Positions 1-6,838 of a stretch of 10,440 nucleotides of DNA are shown in pieces (within the stretch, counting starts at the first letter, position 1; every line of letters begins with the position of its first letter). Location: NCBI GenBank assembly GCA_900770875.1, contig CAAGLV010000214.1:1-10440 (forward strand), given 5' to 3'. The translations under genes and the position numbers were made by a program. The notes beneath the pieces are model-generated. The model did no database searches, was not told where the DNA came from, and saw only the letters and a program-made list of their open reading frames with translations. The stretch is from Flavobacteriales bacterium. Its GTDB lineage: Bacteria > Bacteroidota > Bacteroidia > Flavobacteriales > Weeksellaceae.

Positions 1-1839
1 AAATTTGATTACAAACATGCGCCTTATTTATTTTTCGTAGGAATTGGCGATTATGCTGTAATTAAAGACAAATGGAAAAATATCGACGTTGATTATTACG
101 TAGAACCTGAATACAAAGATTACGCAAAAGATATTTTTGGTTTAACGCCAGAAATGTTAACCTTTTTCTCTGATAAATTAGATTATCAATATCCTTGGGA
201 TAAATACCACCAAATGACTGCGCGCGATTACGTTTCTGGCGCTATGGAAAATACAGGTGCAGTTTTATTTTACGAAAATGTACAACAAAAGCCAGGACAA
301 TTAATCGATAATAATACAGCTGAATCGATTATTGCACACGAAATGTTTCACCATTGGTTTGGCGATTTAGTGACTGCCGAAAGTTGGGGTAATTTAACCG
401 TTAACGAATCGTTTGCAAATTATTCTGAATATTTATGGTTTGAACATAAATACGGAAAAGAAAAAGCCGACGAACATTTATACCAAGATGTTTCTGGCTA
501 TAAAAATGGCGACAACTTTAATAAAACATTAGTTCGTCATCATTACAACAAACAAGAAGATATGTTTGATGCCGTTTCTTACAACAAAGGAGGCGCTATT
601 TTACATATGTTACGCAATTATTTAGGCGATGAAGCTTTCTTTAAAGGATTAAATCAATACTTAAAAACAAATCAATTTGGTAAAGCCGAAGCTGCTCAAT
701 TACGTATTGCTTTAGAAGATGTTTCGGGGCGCGATTTAAATTGGTTTTTCAATCAATGGTATACTGGTAACGGACATCCAAAATTAACTATCGCATCCGA
801 ATATAAACCAAACGATAAAAAAGTAAAAGTAACTGTAAAACAAGATCCAAAATTATTGTTCGAGTTTCCGATTGCTTTTGACATCGTTGAAAATGGAAAA
901 ACAAGACGCGAAACAGTTTGGGTTGGTAAAAATGCCGAAACAACTTTCGATTTTGCTGTAAACGGAAAACCAGATGTTGTAATTCCAAATGCAAATCAAG
1001 TTTTATTGGCCGATATAAACGATGTAAAATCGATCGACGAATTTATTGCGCAATACCAAAACGGAAAAGGCGAATTTATTACACGTCGTTTAGCTGTTAA
1101 AGCTTTTGAAGATGCACAAAATACAAATGATAAAGCTTTAGATGCTTTAGTTAAAGCATTGGATGATCCTTATGCTGGAATTAGAATTGCAGCTATCCAA
1201 GCTTTAGATTTAACAAACCCTAAAGTTGTAAATAAAACAAAAGATAAGTTATTAACAATTGCGGCAAAAGATACTAAAACCTTAGTACAAGGAACTGCTT
1301 TTGAAGCTTTAAATAAAGCAAATATCTTCGATCAAAATACTTTTCAACAAGGAGCAAACAGTAAATCGTTCCGTGTAAAAGGAAGTGCGATTGCTGGTAT
1401 CATTAAAAATAATCCAAGTTTAGCATCGCAATATGCAAATGTAGAAGATGACGTAATTGAATCGAGCGAAGATTTAATCACAATTATGGTTCCGATTTGG
1501 ATTAAAAACAACCAATTAAATAAAGCAAAATTAATTGGAGAAAACGCTTCTTTTTACGAATTAATCAAGTTTCAGGATCCTGCTTTAGGTAAAACTTACG
1601 AAGAGGCTTACAATTGGATAATGTCGAACGATACGCCAGAAGCTACAAGTAAAGCTGCATCTAATTTTGTTAAATATTGGGGCTATTTTAAAGGAGAAAA
1701 TCCTGCCATTGCTAACATTATTAAGCAAACAGCAAATAAAGGATTAGCTTTAAAAACTGAAGCAAATAAAAAGAATCTGAGTAAATCGTTAGAAAAACAA
1801 ATCGATTCGTTAAAAAAAGCAATCGAAAAAATGAAATAA
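1..1839 (+). CDS. M1 family zinc aminopeptidase, 5' end outside the window
   Basis: Metallo-aminopeptidase that removes N-terminal residues from peptides. The reading frame is open from base 1, so the true start lies upstream; 612 codons are visible and there is no reason to start at the internal ATG at 154. The substrate-binding exopeptidase motif GAMEN is at about 238-252. The zinc motif HEMFH is at 337-351, followed 18 residues later by the third zinc ligand Glu in NESFA. The catalytic Tyr is in SYNKGG at about 577-594. After the catalytic domain come alpha-helical repeats resembling HEAT repeats (about 1129-1500) and a lysine-rich, coiled-coil-like C-terminus. The tail does not look like a type IX secretion sorting domain. 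Any signal peptide would be off the window. A hairpin terminator follows directly. The family call is secure; substrate preference and cell location are not visible. Confidence 0.95.
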   Translation, partial: KFDYKHAPYLFFVGIGDYAVIKDKWKNIDVDYYVEPEYKDYAKDIFGLTPEMLTFFSDKLDYQYPWDKYHQMTARDYVSGAMENTGAVLFYENVQQKPGQLIDNNTAESIIAHEMFHHWFGDLVTAESWGNLTVNESFANYSEYLWFEHKYGKEKADEHLYQDVSGYKNGDNFNKTLVRHHYNKQEDMFDAVSYNKGGAILHMLRNYLGDEAFFKGLNQYLKTNQFGKAEAAQLRIALEDVSGRDLNWFFNQWYTGNGHPKLTIASEYKPNDKKVKVTVKQDPKLLFEFPIAFDIVENGKTRRETVWVGKNAETTFDFAVNGKPDVVIPNANQVLLADINDVKSIDEFIAQYQNGKGEFITRRLAVKAFEDAQNTNDKALDALVKALDDPYAGIRIAAIQALDLTNPKVVNKTKDKLLTIAAKDTKTLVQGTAFEALNKANIFDQNTFQQGANSKSFRVKGSAIAGIIKNNPSLASQYANVEDDVIESSEDLITIMVPIWIKNNQLNKAKLIGENASFYELIKFQDPALGKTYEEAYNWIMSNDTPEATSKAASNFVKYWGYFKGENPAIANIIKQTANKGLALKTEANKKNLSKSLEKQIDSLKKAIEKMK

Positions 1840-1861
1840 TCAATTTTTATTTTATCTTTAT

Positions 1862-1893
1862 AAAGCTGTTCCTGAAAAGGAATAGCTTTTTTT
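1862..1893 (+). terminator. Rho-independent terminator after the M1 peptidase gene
   Basis: A 12-bp stem (1862-1873 with 1878-1889, one G-U pair) closes a GAAA tetraloop and runs into seven T at 1887-1893. It begins 22 nt after the peptidase stop codon and ends 17 nt before folA, so folA needs its own promoter, which I could not identify, or relies on read-through. Confidence 0.88.
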
Positions 1894-1910
1894 AGCTCTA
1901 AAATTTAACT

Positions 1911-2402
1911 ATGATAAAATTAATTGTTGCAAAAGCAAGTAATAATGTAATTGGAAACGAAAATGATTTAATTTGGCATTTACCCAACGATTTAAAACAC
2001 TTTAAAAATCTTACCACAAATCATCCTATCGTAATGGGACGCAAAACGTATCAATCATTAGGAAGACCTTTGCCTAATAGAACTAACATTGTAATAACAC
2101 GCGATTCTAATTTTAAAGATGATAAAGTTGTTATTACCTATTCGGTAGAAGAAGCGATAGAAAAAGCAAAAGAAATTAACGAAGACTTCTTTATTATTGG
2201 AGGTGGAAATATCTACAAACAAGCCATGCCTTTTGTTGATGAATTATACATTACCGAAGTTCATCACGAGTTTGATGGCGATACCTATTTCCCAGAAATT
2301 GATGAAGATGTTTTTGAAGAAACTTCTCGCGAACATCATTTAAAAGACGAAAAACATCCGTATGCTTATTCTTTTGTATCGTACAAACGCATCAAAAATT
2401 AA
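1911..2402 (+). CDS. folA: Dihydrofolate reductase
   Basis: NADPH-dependent reduction of dihydrofolate to tetrahydrofolate, needed for thymidylate, purine and methionine synthesis; cytoplasmic and the target of trimethoprim. The 163-residue length is normal for bacterial DHFR (E. coli 159). Family landmarks sit at the E. coli positions: Trp22, the catalytic Asp27 in WHLPNDLK, Arg57 in GRPLPNR, the NADPH-binding IGGGNIY at 96-102 and GDTYFP at 124-129. The E. coli Pro21 is Ile here. The ATG at 1911 gives the canonical MIKLIVAKA N-terminus; no Shine-Dalgarno sequence precedes it, as is usual in this phylum. The 3' end overlaps the convergent DUF2752 gene by 4 bp, and no terminator lies between them. 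No thymidylate synthase gene is present in the window. Confidence 0.97.
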   Translation: MIKLIVAKASNNVIGNENDLIWHLPNDLKHFKNLTTNHPIVMGRKTYQSLGRPLPNRTNIVITRDSNFKDDKVVITYSVEEAIEKAKEINEDFFIIGGGNIYKQAMPFVDELYITEVHHEFDGDTYFPEIDEDVFEETSREHHLKDEKHPYAYSFVSYKRIKN

Positions 2403-2827
2403 GGCGATAATAACGTAAAAGGATAACTTGGAATATTACGTATAATTCCAAATAAAACAATAATAATCAACAATCCTATTATTACATTTTTATTGGTAAT
2501 AAATGGGATTGTTTTTTTTGTGCCATTCCATTTGTTAATCAACTGTACAATTAAAATATAAAGCACAAACGGAAACGCCAAAACAAACAAAGCATTATTA
2601 CGTAAAGCAGATAAAAAATCAAAATGCAATATATAATGTAAGGCGCGCTGCGATCCACAACCAGGACAATTTATACCAAACATTAAATTAGATGGACAAC
2701 GCAAAAAGACACCTTTACCTTGCGTTGGATTAAACCAAAAAAAATAAAATAATAATCCTAAAAGCAATAACGTTAATAGCATTAGTCTTATTCTATTTTT
2801 TTTTAAATCTGATTGATTTTCCATCAT
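2399..2827 (-). CDS. DUF2752 family small membrane protein
   Basis: A 142-residue protein of unknown function. The predicted order is a short basic N-terminus, a first membrane segment at about 14-32, the family's cysteine region, a second hydrophobic segment at about 76-97 and a third at about 114-130. The hallmark is RCPSNLMFGINCPGCGSQRA around 43-62: a CP pair, then CPGCG followed by RAL, with HFDFLSALRNN behind it. This is typical of DUF2752. The cysteine pattern suggests a metal-binding or redox role, but that is only inference. Two adjacent ATG codons could start translation (2827 or 2824). It is convergent with folA, sharing its TTAA stop, and its start lies only 31 bp from the nupG terminator, so its promoter must be very compact. 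No clear promoter motif was found. Confidence 0.88.
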   Translation of the reverse strand: MMENQSDLKKNRIRLMLLTLLLLGLLFYFFWFNPTQGKGVFLRCPSNLMFGINCPGCGSQRALHYILHFDFLSALRNNALFVLAFPFVLYILIVQLINKWNGTKKTIPFITNKNVIIGLLIIIVLFGIIRNIPSYPFTLLSP

Positions 2828-2854
2828 TCAATAAAACTAATTAATTTATCGAAA

Positions 2855-2886
2855 TAAAAAAAGCAAGGTTTAAAAACCTTGCTTTT
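2855..2886 (-). terminator. Rho-independent terminator after nupG
   Basis: A 13-bp perfect inverted repeat (2859-2871 with 2874-2886, only 2 nt between arms, so the tip must stay open) lies just past the nupG stop. Read on the - strand it is followed by a run of T (2860 down to 2855), which fits termination of nupG. The + strand has only four T, so it is directional. Confidence 0.85.
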
Positions 2887-2892
2887 GTATGA

Positions 2893-4269
2893 TTAATGAG
2901 AAATATTTTCTACTGCTTTAGGATCGTGCTTATGTTTAAATAATAAAGCAAATAAAATTGCAATTACTAAAGCATAAGACGCAAATGTGATCCAGATGTC
3001 GTGCCAATCTTTTAACATTAAAGCATGATCGAAAATTCCGTTCGAAATTTTAATTCCTTGCTCTTCGATTAACTTTGTCATTACACTATTATCAGGTGTT
3101 GTATCTAAATACTGTGCTAATTCGGTTGTATTTGTAAACGATTTTGTAAAGTATTTATCGATTAACCAACCCGAAGTTAAACTTCCAAAAACAGCTCCAA
3201 ATCCGTTTGTCATCATCATAAATAAACCTTGTGCTGATGAACGTATTTTTGAGTCTGTATTAGTTTCTACGAATAATGATCCCGAGATATTAAAGAAATC
3301 GAATGCCATTCCGTAAACAATACACGAAACAATAATCATCCATAAATTACCTGCCGGATTAGAGAATCCTAATAATCCGAAACGTAATACCCAAGCAAAC
3401 ATAGAGATTAACATTACTTTTTTGATTCCGAATTGTTTTAAGAAAAACGGAATTGCTAAAATAAATAAGGTTTCGGATACTTGAGAGATTGATAAGATGA
3501 TTGTTGAATATTTTACTACAAAAGAATCTGCGTATTTAGGAAAAAATTTAAACTCGTCTAAAAAGACATCGCCATAAGCATTTGTTAATTGTAATGCTCC
3601 TCCTAAAAACATAGCAAAAATAAAGAATAGCGCCATTTTGTAGTTGGCAAATAATTTAAATGCATCTAATCCTAAAAGCTCTGTTAAGCTTGCATTTTTA
3701 TTAATTTTACCTTGCGGTTTACATGCTGGTAAGGTAAAAAATGCGTATAATCCTAAGACTAAAGCTGCTACACCTGCAATGTAAAACTGAAATTCTGATG
3801 CTTTATTTCCTGATAAATTGGTAATCCACATGGCTACAATAAAACCTACAGTTCCCCAAACACGAATTGGTGGAAAATCTTTTACAACATCGTAATTATT
3901 TGATTTTAAAACCGTGTAAGAAATCGAATTATTTAAAGCAATTGTTGGCATATAACAAGCCATTGCTAATAACATAATCCAAAAAAATGTGGTTGGGTTA
4001 TCTACCTGAGGAATATAAAATAAAACTGCAGCATAAGCAATATGTAAAATACCATAAAGCTTTTCGGCATTTAGCCAACGGTCTGCAATTATTCCTGTTA
4101 TTGTAGGCATTACTAACGAAGCAAATCCCATTGTAGAGAAGATTAATCCAAATTTAGTTCCGTCCCAATGTTTGGTCCCAAACCAATAATTTGCAATCGT
4201 TATTAACCATGCTCCCCACACAAATAATTGTAGGAAGTTCATTAAGGTTAGTCTAACTTTTAAAGACAT
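2893..4269 (-). CDS. nupG: Nucleoside:H+ symporter of the NupG type (MFS)
   Basis: Inner-membrane permease importing nucleosides with protons. The 458-residue sequence matches my recollection of E. coli NupG (418 residues) over almost its whole length: SLKVRLTLMNFLQ at the N-terminus, DFPPIRVWGTVGFI at 131-144, SISQVSETLFIL at 260-271, FDFFNISGSLF at 323-333 and SAQGLFMMMTNGFG at 345-358, with a C-terminal HKH and a final SH. About twelve hydrophobic segments are visible. An extra hydrophilic stretch of roughly 45 residues at about 376-421, before the last membrane segment, accounts for the greater length. It lies 22 nt behind the DUF151 gene with no terminator between, so the two are probably co-transcribed, and a strong terminator follows it. 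The substrate class comes from homology; individual nucleosides cannot be assigned. Confidence 0.92.
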   Translation of the reverse strand: MSLKVRLTLMNFLQLFVWGAWLITIANYWFGTKHWDGTKFGLIFSTMGFASLVMPTITGIIADRWLNAEKLYGILHIAYAAVLFYIPQVDNPTTFFWIMLLAMACYMPTIALNNSISYTVLKSNNYDVVKDFPPIRVWGTVGFIVAMWITNLSGNKASEFQFYIAGVAALVLGLYAFFTLPACKPQGKINKNASLTELLGLDAFKLFANYKMALFFIFAMFLGGALQLTNAYGDVFLDEFKFFPKYADSFVVKYSTIILSISQVSETLFILAIPFFLKQFGIKKVMLISMFAWVLRFGLLGFSNPAGNLWMIIVSCIVYGMAFDFFNISGSLFVETNTDSKIRSSAQGLFMMMTNGFGAVFGSLTSGWLIDKYFTKSFTNTTELAQYLDTTPDNSVMTKLIEEQGIKISNGIFDHALMLKDWHDIWITFASYALVIAILFALLFKHKHDPKAVENISH

Positions 4270-4291
4270 AAATTAATTATAAAGAGTTTGT

Positions 4292-4915
4292 TTAGTTTTT
4301 AAAATTCTCAATTTCATCTCGTAAACGAGCCGCTAATTCGTAATCTTCGTTCATTACAGCTTTCTTCATTTCTTCTTCTAGCTCTTCTTTGGTCCAACCC
4401 GAAAAATCAGAATTAAATTCGTCCTCGCTGAAGAATTCGATTTCATCCTCTTCCTGATTCATCACACTTTCTATATTCTCCTCTTCTTCTTGGATAATAT
4501 CTAGATGAATTCCTGCCTTTTCTACCACTTGCTCGTAAGCAAAAATAGGAGCGTTAAAACGCACAGCTAAAGCGATTGCATCAGAAGTGCGCGAATCTAT
4601 TTCTGTTCGTTCACCATTGACATTTACAAAAACTATATTCGAATAAAATACACCATCTTCTAATTTATAGATGTAAATAAACTCTACATTAATATTAAAT
4701 TCCTTTCCTAAACTAACAAACAAATCGTGCGTTAATGGGCGCGGTGGATTTATATCTTTTTCTAAAGCCAATGCAATTGATTGTGCTTCGAAACTCCCAA
4801 TAATAATGGGTAATTTACGAGTTCCTATTTCCTCTTCAAGAATTAAAGCATACGCTCCAGTTTGTGTCTGACTGTACGATATTCCTTTTATTACTAAGCT
4901 TACTAAATTGTCCAT
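4292..4915 (-). CDS. Bifunctional nuclease domain (DUF151) protein with C-terminal UVR motif
   Basis: 207 residues in three parts. Residues 1 to about 135 form a bifunctional nuclease (BFN, DUF151) domain, shown by LPIIIGSFEAQSIALAL (35-51), the RPLTHDLF block (59-66) and DSRTSDAIALAVR (107-119) followed by PIFAYE. Residues about 142-170 are a strongly acidic linker. Residues 174-207 form a UVR (UvrB/UvrC, McsA-type) motif, with MNEDYELAARLRDEI typical of that helical hairpin. In characterised members the BFN domain has DNase and RNase activity; the UVR motif is a protein-protein interaction element in UvrB, UvrC and McsA. The plant BBD nucleases have the same order of domains. The substrate here is unknown. 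The gene starts a probable two-gene unit with nupG and is separated from etfA by a terminator. Confidence 0.9.
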   Translation of the reverse strand: MDNLVSLVIKGISYSQTQTGAYALILEEEIGTRKLPIIIGSFEAQSIALALEKDINPPRPLTHDLFVSLGKEFNINVEFIYIYKLEDGVFYSNIVFVNVNGERTEIDSRTSDAIALAVRFNAPIFAYEQVVEKAGIHLDIIQEEEENIESVMNQEEDEIEFFSEDEFNSDFSGWTKEELEEEMKKAVMNEDYELAARLRDEIENFKN

Positions 4916-4968
4916 TTGGGCGTAAAGCTAAAAAAAATTAACGAATTTTTAATGATTATTTAATGCAT

Positions 4969-5002
4969 AAAAAAAACCGAACCAATGATTTGGTCCGGTT
5001 TT
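4969..5002 (-). terminator. Rho-independent terminator after etfA
   Basis: A 13-bp stem (4973-4985 with 4990-5002) around a 4-nt loop. The single imperfect position becomes a G-U pair only in the - strand RNA. The - strand continues into eight T (4976 down to 4969). It ends the etfBA transcript before the DUF151 gene. Confidence 0.87.
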
Positions 5003-5024
5003 AACTATTTTATTGTTAAAAAGA

Positions 5025-5984
5025 TTAAGCTACTCCTTTTAATTTTTTTATTTCTTCGATTAATTTTGGTACCACTTCGAAAGCATCACCAACAATTCCG
5101 TAATCTGCAGCTTTAAAGAAAGGTGCTTCGGCATCGTTGTTAATTACTACAATTGTTTTAGATCCGTTAACACCAGCTAAATGCTGAATTGCTCCCGAAA
5201 TACCAACTGCAATGTATAAGTTTGGTGCAATTGCTTTACCTGTTTGTCCTACGTGCTCAGAATGTGGACGCCAACCAATATCAGCTACTGGTTTAGATGA
5301 TGCTGTTGCTGCACCTAATAAACCTGCTAATTCTTCGATCATTCCCCAGTTTTCTGGTCCTTTTAATCCACGACCTGCAGAAACTACAACTTCGGCTTCT
5401 TTTAAGTCTACAGCTCCTGTTTTTGCAACTTCTACTCCAGTTACTTTTACTTTTACATCGGCATCAGAAACTGATACTGTTGCAATTTCTTCTGCTCCTG
5501 ATACTGCGTTTTCTTTGATTCCGAATGAATTTTGTAATACTGTGATTACTACTTTTCCTGACACAGCTACTTTTTCGATTCCTTTTCCTGAAAAAGCTTT
5601 GCGTTCTACTGTTAAAGGAGTAACAGCTGTTGGTGCTTTTTCTACATTAGTTACTAAGGCTGCTGATAATTTTAATGCTAATAATGGAGCAATTGATGCA
5701 CCATCGTTTGTTGATGGTAAAACTACTATTTCTCCGTTTGCTAATTCTGCTAAAGCTTTTGCATATACATTTGCATCAAAATTTTTTAATACATCATTAG
5801 CTACTTTTAATACATTATTTGCTCCGTATTTATATAATTCTTCCGAAGATTCTGTTGCATTAAAAGCGATTGCAGTTACAGTATCTCCTGCTAAATCTGC
5901 TACAGCTTTAGCATAAGCAACTGCTTCTAAACCTGCTTTTTTATATTTTCCGTCGTGAGACTCTGCGTAAACAAAAATTGCCAT
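5025..5984 (-). CDS. etfA: Electron transfer flavoprotein subunit alpha
   Basis: The FAD-binding subunit of the soluble ETF heterodimer, which takes electrons from acyl-CoA and other dehydrogenases and passes them to the respiratory chain through an ETF:quinone oxidoreductase. At 319 residues it has the normal family length. The N-terminal domain (about 1-190) begins AIFVYAESHDGKYKKAGLEA. The C-terminal FAD domain shows GRGLKGPENW (204-213), ADIGWRPHSEHVGQTGK (234-250), LYIAVGISGAIQHLAG (256-271) and NNDAEAPFFKAADYGIVGD (282-300), all canonical for EtfA. It starts 25 nt after the etfB stop, so the two subunits are made from one message. Codon use leaves long stop-free frames on the opposite strand, which I do not consider genes. 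Confidence 0.97.
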   Translation of the reverse strand: MAIFVYAESHDGKYKKAGLEAVAYAKAVADLAGDTVTAIAFNATESSEELYKYGANNVLKVANDVLKNFDANVYAKALAELANGEIVVLPSTNDGASIAPLLALKLSAALVTNVEKAPTAVTPLTVERKAFSGKGIEKVAVSGKVVITVLQNSFGIKENAVSGAEEIATVSVSDADVKVKVTGVEVAKTGAVDLKEAEVVVSAGRGLKGPENWGMIEELAGLLGAATASSKPVADIGWRPHSEHVGQTGKAIAPNLYIAVGISGAIQHLAGVNGSKTIVVINNDAEAPFFKAADYGIVGDAFEVVPKLIEEIKKLKGVA

Positions 5985-6009
5985 TTTAAATTGGATTTTA
6001 GATTAGTAA

Positions 6010-6756
6010 TTAAATTGCTTTTGCTTCTTCGTGTAATAAGCGAACTAATTCGGCAACATTGTCTTTATCTACTAATGTTACATTTCCACGAGATGCCGGT
6101 TTATCATAACCTACAACTTCTACCGTAGTAGATGTAGCTTCTGGCGCAACCACGTTAATTTGTTTCGTACGTGCTTGCATAATTCCGCGCATGTTTGGAA
6201 TTCTTAATGCAGCTTCTTCTACTAATCCTTTTTGTCCTGCGATTACTGCTGGTAAAACAACATCAATTGTTTCTTTACCACCATCTATTTCTCGTACAGC
6301 TTGTGCCGTAGTACCGTTTACTTCTAAACCTATACTTCCATTTACAAAACCGTAATCTAAAATTCCGGCAACATATCCTGGTACAGCTCCTCCGTTATAA
6401 TCAATCGATTCTTTACCTGTTAAGATAAGATCATATCCTCCTTCTTTAGCTACTTTAGCAATTTGTGTTGCTACAAAAAATGCATCAGTAGGTTCAGCAT
6501 CAATACGAATACCATCATTCGCACCAATTGCTAATGCCTTACGCATTACAGGATCTACAGAAGCATCTCCTACTGTTAAAATAGTTACAGTTGCCCCTTG
6601 TTTTTCTTGTAATTCTACGGCTTTATTTAAACTAAATTCATCGTGTGGGTTAATAACGAACTGTACTCCGTTTTTATCAAACGATTTTCCATCGCCTGTG
6701 AAGTTGATTTTTGCTGTAGTATCTGGTACACTACTAATACAAACTAATATCTTCAT
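6010..6756 (-). CDS. etfB: Electron transfer flavoprotein subunit beta
   Basis: AMP-binding partner of EtfA in the ETF heterodimer. I place the start at 6756, giving 248 residues that begin MKILVCISSVPDTTAKINF, the conserved family N-terminus. An in-frame ATG at 6813 would add 19 residues rich in Lys, Phe and Gln; these look like translated leader DNA and overlap the candidate promoter and inverted repeat. Family features include INPHDEFSLNKAVEL (35-49), the EtfB signature around LILTGKESIDYNGGAVPG (110-127), and LPAVIAGQKGLVEEAALRIP (168-187). It is the first gene of etfB-etfA and lies 68 bp downstream of the tatC stop. There is no Shine-Dalgarno sequence before the start. Confidence 0.96.
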   Translation of the reverse strand: MKILVCISSVPDTTAKINFTGDGKSFDKNGVQFVINPHDEFSLNKAVELQEKQGATVTILTVGDASVDPVMRKALAIGANDGIRIDAEPTDAFFVATQIAKVAKEGGYDLILTGKESIDYNGGAVPGYVAGILDYGFVNGSIGLEVNGTTAQAVREIDGGKETIDVVLPAVIAGQKGLVEEAALRIPNMRGIMQARTKQINVVAPEATSTTVEVVGYDKPASRGNVTLVDKDNVAELVRLLHEEAKAI

Positions 6757-6802
6757 ATTTTTGGGTTTATTTATTCTTTGTTGTAAAAATAAAAATTTTA
6801 TT

Positions 6803-6822
6803 TTATTATGCAAGCATAATAA
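6803..6822. repeat. Perfect inverted repeat in the tatC-etfB gap
   Basis: The arms TTATTATGC (6803-6811) and GCATAATAA (6814-6822) are exact reverse complements separated by two bases, giving a 20-bp dyad. It begins 2 bp past the tatC stop and lies 47-66 bp upstream of the chosen etfB start, overlapping the candidate -7 element. It could be an operator for a dimeric repressor of etfBA. It could also be a weak AT-rich terminator hairpin for tatC, but the T-rich run on the - strand begins several bases after the stem, which argues against strong termination. Confidence 0.6.
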
Positions 6823-6838
6823 GATTATTTCTTCTCAA
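6811..6838 (-). promoter_or_regulatory. etfB: Candidate Bacteroidetes-type promoter for etfBA
   Basis: On the - strand a TTG (6838-6836) is followed after 17 bases by TATGCTTG (6818-6811), one mismatch from the TAnnTTTG -7 consensus of this phylum at an allowed spacing from the -33 TTG. A second possibility is the TTG at 6813-6811 followed 19 bases later by TATTTTTA. Either choice puts the inverted repeat over a core promoter element. Such motifs are common by chance in AT-rich DNA. Confidence 0.35.

Noticed and set aside
788..994. 68-codon open frame on the - strand inside the M1 peptidase gene
   Set aside because: Low-complexity Leu/Phe/Gln translation antisense to a conserved peptidase; a shadow of AT-rich codon use.
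5212..5916. 234-codon open frame on the + strand, opposite etfA
   Set aside because: It lies wholly antisense to a secure etfA gene. The strand-wide absence of stops follows from the Ala/Val/Thr/Lys-rich codon use of etfA, and the translation resembles no family I know. A second antisense frame at 5297-5518 is Leu-only low complexity, which confirms the composition effect.
6757..6813. 19-residue N-terminal extension of EtfB from an ATG at 6813
   Set aside because: The added residues are Lys/Phe/Gln-rich, do not belong to the EtfB fold and overlap the promoter and dyad region; the family N-terminus starts at 6756.
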